Assembly (NCBI RefSeq): GCF_042680125.1
Contig: NZ_JBHTNY010000062.1
Length of the DNA: 31,815 nucleotides
Direction: 5' to 3' (one strand)
Source: Robinsoniella peoriensis
Lineage (GTDB): Bacteria; Bacillota; Clostridia; Lachnospirales; Lachnospiraceae
Positions 17,301 through 23,758 of this stretch are shown piece after piece. Position 1 is the stretch's first letter, and every line of letters begins with the position of its first letter. The translations under genes and the position numbers were made by a program. Under the pieces are notes generated by a model. It saw only the letters and a program-made list of their open reading frames with translations, did not search any database and was not told the origin of the DNA.

Positions 17301-17452
17301 CAACGGATAAAATTACCTATACAACTTCTGCCAGTAGATTTGTTTCAGTAAATAAGAAAGGAAAAATAGTGGCTAAGAAAAAAGGAAAAGCCGTAATCAC
17401 AATTAAAACCAGCAATGGAAAGAGCACAAAAGTAAAAGTAGAAGTAGTTTAA
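11363..17452 (+). CDS. Secreted multidomain GH78 alpha-L-rhamnosidase
   Basis: A 2029-residue exported enzyme predicted to remove terminal alpha-L-rhamnose from plant glycosides or pectin. The signal peptide spans about 1-38 (VYA-A cleavage). Domains: Fn3-like N domain (45-165), two related sandwich domains with YxVEADI...SLL...ATD..NF (194-365 and 380-560), rhamnosidase N domain (566-760), and the catalytic (alpha/alpha)6 barrel. PTDCPQRDERKGWTAD supplies Asp938, acid Glu944 and Asp951, and TTVWERW supplies base Glu1211. These match the D-E-D and distal E layout of the family. A bacterial repeat domain (1366-1450), F5/8-type lectin domain (1452-1610), FIVAR helical module (1620-1688) and four Ig-like domains (1690-2029, the last three Big_2-like and very lysine-rich) follow. 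No LPXTG signal or C-terminal membrane helix is present, so retention may rely on the basic Ig tail. It is monocistronic. Confidence 0.94.
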   Translation: MKWRESICNRFWKKRKQGLALLLAVVMSVVSLEAPVYAAEISMVSEEDTSSFADDTQDTTIYDLKTDDLVNPVGIDTANPVFSWKMNSTAMGQCQTAYQIIVAKDVEFVDVYWDSQKILSDISVGIKYAGNPLEASTTYYWKVVVWDKDGNEIQSDAASFEMGLLGNEGWNQSQWIQVGNSTEPPTSTAGETNYVVEADIQIVTTSVSLLLEATDNNNFLLWQFNNKNGYMEFKPHYRKAGNFHTIRQMNVSQYINGKDTDVQHVKVVATNESISTYLNDHLIEEIPASDLGGIGLNGTIGRLGFRSHSMEDEAGWMDNITLTDYSVDPDGIVLKKYDFEDGYNPFDDGAVENGRLNTKYTGVETIALEKTEEETVEKVHYSVEADITCHTDAVSLLFNATDTSNFYMFQLNTKDQPGKVLFKPHTWKDGSFATYSSHNKDVTSYLGSAEEFKTNSAHIKIDVTEEEIKTYINEQLIDTFSIGELSDQNSIGIAPQIAHLGFRADLEENGTVDNFRLVDYTDNISGDIVYDYDFENENPFLTGAVEDGKFVTKGVGILLPPQGISTFRKEVTPGDNLVSAKLYTAGLGVYDVFINGERVGTRQDDGSVIYDELKPGYNHHSKRTIYHTYDVTQMVNGEETSVISAHVTSGWWSGQVVGFYGKEEAFRAQLLLTYGDGSTRVIGTDRSWKTALQGPILYGDIYNGETYDANADLSFRQTGYDDSKWTYADLNKEFNGIICPQDGPSVRVRNDLELTAQSAVVYDGAVDANENQFGRINITGTYAPVSAFVLKAGETAVFDMGQNFAGWDEIQAEGRKGTILTMRHSEMLNDNNGLKSRGNDGAQGSIYTANLRSAKAAGRYIMNGVGIESYHSTSSFYGFRYVEVTTTQDVTIHGMKGIVVSSVADDTGMISTSDDDVNQLISNILWGQYSNYLSVPTDCPQRDERKGWTADTQVFSTAAAYNGDSKGFLRKYMDDMNDSQVTEGEYNGAYPDTAPYNGYGEIGQLGWGDAGIIIPYNLYKMYGDATVIEENYSNMQDFMDIFMASTNKMGGGHNHGDWLAYESNDDEVQNLFGIAYYAWDAAMMSEMAAVLGKTEDAERYQALYEEEKAFFQEMFVQEDGSLKRTEQTACLMALKMDLLPDENSKAVVKQALLDNIKRNGNKLQTGFLGTAIIMQTLSDIGATDVAYQLLLQHGNPSWLYSVDQGATTVWERWNSYTIEDGFGPVSMNSFNHYAYGAVAEWMYGYMAGIMYDTQNPGFKHIILQPSPDQSIQKVDCTYDSAYGSIVSNWSYQNAKFNYDAVVPANTTATISIPVEDGETVTVNGKSYTEVTAEKDGLSYIETKDNKAVFEAVSGSYHFSTGVAEYCNITLKNADTTIPCLISVDGSEMQVMPSGIKVEKGKAVTIKAVPVNDVDYACVGWSGDESAESSQITVTPQGNMTLAAEFAWIGSENLAEQQPVTSNETGWDIDAWSHANLVDGILTSESQSLGYTTMQGQSPDVDYWVEIDLGEDTDFNRIQLYPRSDTLSINGGAPNFPKDFSFEVRKENETQYDTIVTNTDYEAAVGKPSVFTFESANARYVRLHVTKLGDPAAADRDYYFLQLAEMGIYNRDNKPVIDRAALEKAIEDAKTYEGKQADYTESSWKNFQDALEEAQRILSDETADQETVDTVARALNQAMKDLIAADREPVVESVKVSPGSTVLERGSAQKFTAFVIGKNEPQQTVTWSVTGNYSAATTISKDGVLTVGIDETAALLTVRAASAVDPDKFGTATVTLKAVPPSDVKVSRISVTASANRIFIKEKTTVRAVLLPENATNKNLNWTSSDTKVATVDNQGKVTAKKDGTVRIIATAADGSNVSGSCSIKVVKPRVKLNASSIKLQLKKSTKALKASGLLSGDKIKSWTSKNKKIATVTKSGKITAKKAGNTSIIVTTVKGAKAVCRIKVVKSAVKTNKITADKKKVTLKKGKSYQLKISRSPITATDKITYTTSASRFVSVNKKGKIVAKKKGKAVITIKTSNGKSTKVKVEVV

Positions 17453-17488
17453 AAGTAGTTCAAATACAGAAGATATATAACAGAAGAT

Positions 17489-17534
17489 AAAAAAACAGAC
17501 GGTATAGCATGATGCGCTATACCGCCTGTTTTTT
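17489..17534. terminator. Bidirectional terminator between rhamnosidase and MATE genes
   Basis: AAAAAACAG-ACGGTATAGC pairs with GCTATACCG-CCTGTTTTTT, giving an A-run on one side and a T-run on the other, so it can act for both convergent genes. The MATE stop codon and its last codons (KKQAV) lie inside the right arm. Confidence 0.9.
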
Positions 17535-18935
17535 AATTGCTGCTAAGTCTCCATCAGGATTAATGTTGTCAAACTCCCGTGTAATATTCTTAAGCCAGAG
17601 GTATTTCTTATAATGCCGGTATACGAATGGAAGCTTTACAAGTTCATCCATACTGATGATAAAGTATACCCAGCCAACCGGCAGGTTGAAAATGAATGCA
17701 CATAAAAGTCCCAAAGGGACCGCAAACAGCCACATATCAATGGTATCGCAGATAAAGCCAAATTTAGTATCCCCTCCGGCACAGAAGATCCCCGCGATAA
17801 TAGTAGAATTGATTGACTTCCCAATAACGTAATAGGAACAGATATACAGCATCGTACTTAAGTATCCTCTTGCCAGATCAGATAAAGATGCAAAATCCAG
17901 GATAAAGGGTCTGGCGGCAAGTATAATGCCTCCGCCGATCACACCGGTAATCAGGGAAAGTTTACAAAGCCTGGCAGCATATAGTTTTGCCAGTTTTAAA
18001 TCTCTTTTTCCTAACTCGATTCCAAGTAGAATTGCACCTCCGCTGCTGACACCGATGCAAAGAGAGATTGCTAGGTTTTTAACGATATTGGCAATGGAAT
18101 TTGCTGCTACAGCATCACTTCCAAGATGGCCCATAATAACGGAATACATGGTGAACCCACAACCCCATACCAGCTCATTTCCTAATACAGGTGTAGAATA
18201 GTGCATAAAATCTTTAAACAGTTCCCAATTATTTTTTATAATATATTTGATTCGAATGTGAATATTATTTTCTTTGAGGGATTCTGCGATACACCAGATT
18301 AGTTCCACTGCCCGGGAAATAGTTGTTGCAATAGCCACGCCCGCTACACCTAATTTAGGAGCGCCGAAAAGGCCAAATACAAATACTGCATTTAATAAAA
18401 TATTTAAAATCATAGCAGTGGAACTGATAATAGTACTTAACAATGCCTTGCCGGTATTTTTCATAATGCAGAGATATATCTGGGAAACACTGGTAAACAG
18501 ATAAGAAATTCCCACGATTCTTAAGTAAGGAATCCCCGTAGCTATCAGTTCGGGATCAGATGTAAAAATCATCATCAGCTGTCCGGTGAAAAAAATCGCT
18601 CCAACGGCAAACAGGACTGAGATGACAAGTGATAATTTAATAGAAATCCCAAGAACTTGTTCCACCACGGACTTATCACCTTTACCCCAATACTGGGCGG
18701 CAAGAATTGTTGTCCCTATGGTAAGACCTGCATAAAACAGGCTGAGGACAAATTGAACCTGGCTCGCCAGGGAGACTGCAGACAGCGCAGTCTGGCTTAC
18801 AACCCCTACCATAACAACGTCCGCCGCACTCACGGCAGCGGTCATTAGATTCTGGAATGCAATCGGAAACACAAGGGCTAAGAGATTACCATAAAATCCC
18901 CCTTTTGCAGGGATCATACTTTTTAAATTTTTCAT
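17517..18935 (-). CDS. MATE family efflux transporter
   Basis: A 472-residue inner-membrane exporter of the multidrug and toxin extrusion family (NorM/DinF-like), predicted to expel organic cations or other compounds with Na+ or H+ exchange. About 12 membrane segments in two six-helix halves are visible. The N-terminal half starts with LALVFPIAFQNLMTAAVSAADVVMVG, and its family motif continues ALSAVSLASQVQF...GTTILAAQYWGKGD. The second half has a matching VLGNELVWGCGFTMYSVIMGHLGSDAVAANSI. It begins 10 bp after the acetyltransferase stop codon on the same strand, so the two are co-transcribed. The exported compound is unknown; a link to the acetylated product of the neighbour is possible but not shown. 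Confidence 0.93.
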   Translation of the reverse strand: MKNLKSMIPAKGGFYGNLLALVFPIAFQNLMTAAVSAADVVMVGVVSQTALSAVSLASQVQFVLSLFYAGLTIGTTILAAQYWGKGDKSVVEQVLGISIKLSLVISVLFAVGAIFFTGQLMMIFTSDPELIATGIPYLRIVGISYLFTSVSQIYLCIMKNTGKALLSTIISSTAMILNILLNAVFVFGLFGAPKLGVAGVAIATTISRAVELIWCIAESLKENNIHIRIKYIIKNNWELFKDFMHYSTPVLGNELVWGCGFTMYSVIMGHLGSDAVAANSIANIVKNLAISLCIGVSSGGAILLGIELGKRDLKLAKLYAARLCKLSLITGVIGGGIILAARPFILDFASLSDLARGYLSTMLYICSYYVIGKSINSTIIAGIFCAGGDTKFGFICDTIDMWLFAVPLGLLCAFIFNLPVGWVYFIISMDELVKLPFVYRHYKKYLWLKNITREFDNINPDGDLAAIKKQAV

Positions 18936-18945
18936 CTTACCTTAA

Positions 18946-19569
18946 TCACTTTCCGGAGATATTTGCCCATGCTTCCTCATCGAATTCTCTATCTTTATAA
19001 TAATATTTGCGGTCATTTTCCGTAATCTGTTTCATTACTCTGCAGGGATTTCCAACAGCTACTACATTAGCGGGAATATCTCTGGTAACTACACTTCCTG
19101 CTCCGATTACTACATTATCCCCAATGGTCACTCCGGGATTGATTACAACATTTCCGCCAATCCAGACATTACTGCCAATGGTTACCTTTATTCCGTATTC
19201 ATACGCGGAATTTCTGGAATCAGGGTGAATCGGATGTCCAGCTGTGTAAATTGCAACATTTGGCGCTAACATTACATTATTACCTATCGTCACTTTAGCC
19301 ACATCGATAATGCTGCAATTATAATTAGCAAAAAAATTGTCACCTACTTCAATATGGCTTCCGTAATCACAATAAAAAGGTGGATTAATAAAAGTGCCCT
19401 CTCCGGATTTTCCAAGTATCTGTTTTACTAATTTACCAAGACCGTCAAAATCTGACCGATCCATAAAATTAAATTCCTGTAAAAGTTTTCTGGTTATTTT
19501 TTGTTCCTCAAATACCGTATCATCTGAAATATACGGCATTTCCCGGTCTCTTCTTTCAATATTATCCAT
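18946..19569 (-). CDS. Sugar O-acetyltransferase, left-handed beta-helix type (Maa/LacA/NodL-like)
   Basis: A 207-residue acetyl-CoA-dependent acetyltransferase. The N-terminal Mac segment (about 5-60) precedes hexapeptide repeats (about 70-190) such as VTIGNNVMLAPNVAIYTAGHPI, VTIGSNVWIGGNVVINPGVTIGDNVVIGAGSVVTRDIP. His112 in TAGHPI is the expected catalytic histidine. The family acetylates maltose, galactosides or Nod-factor sugars; which one here is unknown. AAGGAGG sits eight bases upstream of the ATG. It is first gene of a two-gene unit with the MATE exporter and is divergent from the AraC-type regulator across 203 bp, which suggests that this regulator may control the pair. Confidence 0.9.
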   Translation of the reverse strand: MDNIERRDREMPYISDDTVFEEQKITRKLLQEFNFMDRSDFDGLGKLVKQILGKSGEGTFINPPFYCDYGSHIEVGDNFFANYNCSIIDVAKVTIGNNVMLAPNVAIYTAGHPIHPDSRNSAYEYGIKVTIGSNVWIGGNVVINPGVTIGDNVVIGAGSVVTRDIPANVVAVGNPCRVMKQITENDRKYYYKDREFDEEAWANISGK

Positions 19570-19772
19570 TCGTATATCCTCCTTACACTGTTTTGTATTA
19601 TTTTTTCATATTATTTTATGCTGTTCCTTTTACGGACCTTATGGTATTATATTACTAATATTTATTTGTTTATATAGTGATAATGTCATTTTTTATAAAT
19701 ATATTGTCAGAAAGCTCCCGAATAGGCTCACTAGTAAAGCCAGATCAGGCATAGTGCGAAAGGAATATGTAA

Positions 19773-20672
19773 ATGGAAACACCTATTATAAAAACGGATC
19801 ACACATTGAAGCAGTTAGAAGAACATGGAACCTCTATATATCCCATTCTGATATCCACCGGTCTTACCCTTAATCTGGATATGGGTATCGTCCCCTGGCA
19901 TTGGCATAATGATTTTGAATTAACCTATGTTGAATCCGGTCATTTTCATTTTTCGGTAAGTTCTGATACTTTTGAGATGGGCCCCGGAGAAGCAGTTTTT
20001 ATTAACTCCAAGGTTCTGCATCAGGTAAAACCTGCCCAGAATGAAAATCCGGTTTATTACAGCTATACTTTTGCACCGGAATTTATTTCAGAAACCATGC
20101 AAAGTTTAATAGCGGCCAAATATATTATTCCGCTTATGCAAAATGGCTGTGTTCCATATCATATTTTCAATCAATCCACTTCATGGGAAATGATCTGTCT
20201 GTCACATATACACAAACTGAATCAGGCGGCAGCTTCCAATGGTTTTGAAAGAGAATTTTTAGTACAGCATTCATTACAGCAGATATTTATTGATATGATA
20301 CAAAACATACCGGGGCTTTGTACTGCATCATCTTCACCGGTAGATTCCTCCCATTACAGCATTATGAAAATCATGCTGTATATTAAAAAACATTATACGG
20401 AATCAATTACCCTGGAAGATATGGCAAATGCCGCGAATATCAGCAAGAGCAGCTGTAACAGGCTTTTCCATCGAATCCTGAATATGACACCCTTTGGCTA
20501 TCTTCTGGAATTCCGGATCAATCAAAGCAAGAAATTGTTAAAACAGGAAACCCAATCTATTACAGAAATAGCGTACGCCTGTGGTTTCCATGACGCAAGC
20601 TACTACTGTAAGGCATTTCGCAAACAGAATGGAATCTCACCGGAAAAATACAGGAAAAATGACTGGACCTAG
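19773..20672 (+). CDS. AraC family transcriptional regulator with cupin sensor domain
   Basis: A 299-residue regulator. The N-terminal cupin-like domain (about 25-120) has MGIVPWHWHNDFELTYVESG and MGPGEAVFINSKVLHQV, typical of ligand-sensing AraC members. The C-terminal double helix-turn-helix spans about 200-299: ITLEDMANAANISKSSCNRLFHRILNMTPFGYLLEFRINQSKKLL, then ITEIAYACGFHDASYYCKAFRKQNGISPEKYR. The AAAGGA ribosome site fits the ATG at 19773. It is divergent from the acetyltransferase-MATE operon. Its TAG stop codon (20670-20672) is inside CCTAGTGCC, the first base motif of the palindromic element that follows. Confidence 0.93.
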   Translation: METPIIKTDHTLKQLEEHGTSIYPILISTGLTLNLDMGIVPWHWHNDFELTYVESGHFHFSVSSDTFEMGPGEAVFINSKVLHQVKPAQNENPVYYSYTFAPEFISETMQSLIAAKYIIPLMQNGCVPYHIFNQSTSWEMICLSHIHKLNQAAASNGFEREFLVQHSLQQIFIDMIQNIPGLCTASSSPVDSSHYSIMKIMLYIKKHYTESITLEDMANAANISKSSCNRLFHRILNMTPFGYLLEFRINQSKKLLKQETQSITEIAYACGFHDASYYCKAFRKQNGISPEKYRKNDWT

Positions 20673-20849
20673 TGCCGCCTGGCACTAGTGCCTCCCGGTG
20701 TAAATACGTCGATATATAGTGCCTGATATCTGTGTCAGGTGTGCGTCTGTGAATCGACGGCGTAGCGGGCTACGACTAGATTCACAGACGTGCAGCTGGC
20801 GCGGATAGCGGGTGCTATATAGTGGCGTATTTACGCCGGGAGGCACTAG
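20668..20849 (+). repeat. Long palindromic element with strand-biased G-U pairing
   Basis: A small hairpin CCTAGTGCC-gcct-GGCACTAG (20668-20688) runs into a 165-bp imperfect palindrome (20685-20849) that starts CTAGTGCCTCCCGG and ends CCGGGAGGCACTAG. Comparing the arms outside the apex gives 14 differences. Eleven of them (T/C or G/A) make G-U pairs if the plus strand is transcribed, and they make A-C mismatches if the minus strand is. The apex is CGTAG-CGGG-CTACG. The stop codons of both convergent neighbours fall in the CTAG termini. No ORF of note is inside. It could serve as a two-way terminator, an mRNA 3' structure, a separate structured RNA or a MITE/REP-type element. Confidence 0.8.
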
Positions 20850-23578
20850 GATCTCCTGTTCTGAAATTTCCGGTATCGTATAATAACTATAAAGGAAATG
20901 ATGCCCAGCAGAGAACAAAAGATGCCTGCCCCCAAGCCGGGAGTAAAATACTTCAGTTCCACTTTATGCTCACCTGCATCCAGTAAAATTCCGGAATAAA
21001 TAGTATTTACTCTGTAAAGTTCTGTTTTATTGCCATTCACATAGGCGCTCCAGCCCTTGGAATAAGGGATGGTCATACATAAGAGCCTGGAGGAATCCAA
21101 ATGAATAGATCCCTTGATCCGGTTAGGCGAAAATACCGTATTTTTAAGATAATCCTGTTTCAAAAGGTTTATCTGCGAAATATAATGATCCATTGGCTGG
21201 CAGTTGACAATGATATCATCAAAGGTATAGGAACCTTTACGCTGAAATGTAATCGTGATCTCTTTCAAGGGGCTGCTGCTGTAAGCAAAGTTTAAGAGAT
21301 AGTTGTTTCGGCCTTCATACCAGCGGTATTCCGGAGTCAACACGGTCAGGCTTTTCGTAATATTGTTTGCTGCAGCAGTGATCTCGGCAGATGTTTCTGT
21401 ACTTTTACTTTTGCTCTGAGTTTCTCCTTTATATTGGAGATTCTGGAAGATAAGGTAATTTTCAGAGTCCGGAATTCCATTAAAAACAAATGTTATCGAT
21501 GCAGAAGGTTTTTTTACATAAAAGCTCCCGTTTTCATAAGTTACATTTTTAGAGGATTTTATTTTGTATGGCACTTTCAAATCGGTATATTGAACTTCCG
21601 CTTTTTTGAGATTACCGGTATCTGAATCCAGAACAGCAGCCTGAAGCATCGCAGCCTGTTTTTGTGTAGGGCTAAGCGATTCATAATCCGCTCTGGGGAG
21701 ATAACGGTCATAAGTATATCCAAAGGGCAACATATTCTGATTCTGGTATATTTGGCAGGCCGAGGTCCCGGCTTGAGGTGTTTGAAGCAATGCATAGCCG
21801 TAAAATGGATTTTCTTTTGTTTTGTTGTCGGTAACCTGATATTTTACATTTGCAAGGGAATCCAGAATAATGCGATTGTCCAATCCGCGATAGCAGTTAG
21901 TACTGCGAAAGGATCCTGATACTTCAAACAGAAATTTGCTCACATTTTCATCTGCTATACTATAATAAAAATCCATACCATTTAAGCCGTTTAGCAGGGC
22001 GGAGTTAGTACGGGAGATATTCGAAGCCTGTCCCATAAGTTCATAGCGGAAGAAATCAGGATCATTTAACTGATTTAGCGTGCTGAGCGGTTCATTCACA
22101 ATGACGGAATAGGCTGCATCTCTGTTGTGGAATCTGCTTTCGTCCGGGTGTTCCGAATAAAATTGGTCAAATCCATAACATGCAATTCCTGCGGTAATCA
22201 ATATGAGAATTGATAAATATGTTATTGGCTCGCGCAGACGAGGTCTAATAGACTGATTCTTATATAGAAAAGATATCAGTGGCAGAGCCAGAACTGTTAG
22301 TACCAGTAAAGTTCCAAATTTAAGAAAACTGTCCCCGGTGTTTCTTCCAATGGTATTGCAGAGTATGAGATAACAGACAGTGATGCATGTTAACAGTATG
22401 AATTTTTTCTTTGTTATATGTAAAAACTCAGGTATCATGCACACCAGGATAAATGCCATCATAAAACAATATGCATAACTCCAACGGTTTATGGAATAGG
22501 AGAAAACATTAAAAATATGTCCAATGTAAGGTATTAACAGAAATCCTGTCAGGATCAGGAAGCAGACTTTCAGGTTCCGGTATTTTTTTCTCTGCATTAA
22601 TAAAATGACAAGCGCAGGAAAGGTTATAATGGAGCAGCCAATGAAAGTCCAGTTTCCTGCACCCTGACCTGTAAAAATACCAAACAGAAGCTTTTTGTAG
22701 TAACTATATTGATAGAACAACGGTACGGCATTGTCCATGTTGAAGCGCCTGGTAGATAATGCAGCCAGGATACCGGGCAGTAATAAGATGCCGGAGAGCA
22801 GAACACCTGAAAAGTAATAACCACTGAAGCGTCCCAGACATAATAAAAAATGGTGTCCCCTGCGTTCTTTGTAATAATCAAAAAAGCGAACCACTGCATA
22901 TATGAAAATTAAAATACTTAAAACGTAGAAAAAGTAAAAATTGCTGAGTGCTGAAATAAAGACCATGATTATAAAGAGATAAGGTGTTTTATTTTGAAAT
23001 ATTTTTTCGATTCCTATTAACAGGAAAGGCAGGTATATCATAGAATTAGCGAAAAAAGGGTGTGTTGTGGAAGCATACAGTGCATATGCAGAAAAAGTGT
23101 AGACAAATGCTCCGCAAATAGATGAGAGCCTATCTTTTTTCATAACACGGCAGTATAATAAAAATCCCAAACCTGACAGATAGAGCCGCAGAATAATTAA
23201 AAATCCATATAAATACTCTGTTTTAGAAGCTGGAACAAGCGCCGAAAGCAGCGTAAGGGGATCTCCGATTACATAATAATTTAGAGTAGTGATTACGTCT
23301 GCACCAAATCCCAGCTTAGAATCCCATAGGGGGATAGACAGATTTCCCGTTTCAAAAAATGTTCTTAGGATTCCCCGTAAATACTTTCCATAGTAGCCAA
23401 GGGCAGAAAAATGCTGATTAAGGGCATCTCCATTAGAGACCAGAGATTTATTCTGAGAAAACAGGCAGAAAAAACATATGCCGCCGATCATTAAAAATAA
23501 AATACTGTATAATGCGTAATAGGGAATGCCAAAATCATCTTTACTTTTTGTGACGTTCTTTTTCATCGAAGATAGCAT
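20846..23578 (-). CDS. YfhO-family polytopic membrane protein
   Basis: A 910-residue membrane protein of the YfhO family, which has a GT-C-like fold. In Bacillus, relatives are linked to glycosylation of lipoteichoic acid. The N-terminal half has about 12 membrane helices with the family signature SNGDALNQHFSALGYYGKYLRGI and LWDSKLGFGADVITTLNYYVIGDPLTLL. Then comes FSAYALYASTTHPFFANSMIYLPFLLIGIEKI. The C-terminal part (about 480-870) is a large extracytoplasmic domain with DSLANVKYQVTDN and IPYSKGWSAYVNGNKTELYRVN. A last helix and a basic tail (RYRKFQNRRS) end it. An AAAGG site lies about ten bases before the ATG; a second ATG four codons on is possible. Its stop codon lies in the terminus of the palindromic element. 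Acceptor and sugar are unknown. Confidence 0.88.
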   Translation of the reverse strand: MLSSMKKNVTKSKDDFGIPYYALYSILFLMIGGICFFCLFSQNKSLVSNGDALNQHFSALGYYGKYLRGILRTFFETGNLSIPLWDSKLGFGADVITTLNYYVIGDPLTLLSALVPASKTEYLYGFLIILRLYLSGLGFLLYCRVMKKDRLSSICGAFVYTFSAYALYASTTHPFFANSMIYLPFLLIGIEKIFQNKTPYLFIIMVFISALSNFYFFYVLSILIFIYAVVRFFDYYKERRGHHFLLCLGRFSGYYFSGVLLSGILLLPGILAALSTRRFNMDNAVPLFYQYSYYKKLLFGIFTGQGAGNWTFIGCSIITFPALVILLMQRKKYRNLKVCFLILTGFLLIPYIGHIFNVFSYSINRWSYAYCFMMAFILVCMIPEFLHITKKKFILLTCITVCYLILCNTIGRNTGDSFLKFGTLLVLTVLALPLISFLYKNQSIRPRLREPITYLSILILITAGIACYGFDQFYSEHPDESRFHNRDAAYSVIVNEPLSTLNQLNDPDFFRYELMGQASNISRTNSALLNGLNGMDFYYSIADENVSKFLFEVSGSFRSTNCYRGLDNRIILDSLANVKYQVTDNKTKENPFYGYALLQTPQAGTSACQIYQNQNMLPFGYTYDRYLPRADYESLSPTQKQAAMLQAAVLDSDTGNLKKAEVQYTDLKVPYKIKSSKNVTYENGSFYVKKPSASITFVFNGIPDSENYLIFQNLQYKGETQSKSKSTETSAEITAAANNITKSLTVLTPEYRWYEGRNNYLLNFAYSSSPLKEITITFQRKGSYTFDDIIVNCQPMDHYISQINLLKQDYLKNTVFSPNRIKGSIHLDSSRLLCMTIPYSKGWSAYVNGNKTELYRVNTIYSGILLDAGEHKVELKYFTPGLGAGIFCSLLGIISFIVIIRYRKFQNRRS

Positions 23579-23660
23579 ATTTATAAAACCTTTCTGATTT
23601 TTGTAAACGGGATCTTTTATTAATAAAATAATACCATAATTAACCAGTGAAGTATACAGA

Positions 23661-23685
23661 TTTTTGGACTGCGTGCCGCCAAAAA
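23661..23685. other. Hairpin TTTTTGG...CCAAAAA between divergent genes
   Basis: A 7-bp perfect stem with an 11-base loop sits in the 180-bp gap between the YfhO gene and the S8 peptidase gene. It may be a regulator site or a chance structure. No consensus promoter is clear in this gap. Confidence 0.3.
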
Positions 23686-23758
23686 GCGCTCTGGGAAGGT
23701 TAGTATGTTTCCAGCTAGTTCAGCATAGATTTTAAGAAAAGCAGTACGGGAGAATTAC

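Noticed and set aside
19394..19873. 159-residue plus-strand frame spanning the acetyltransferase-AraC gap
   Set aside because: Overlaps two well supported genes in other frames, with no domain.
20668..20849. CRISPR or tRNA-like element
   Set aside because: It is a single inverted repeat without spacer-repeat pattern and without tRNA arms.
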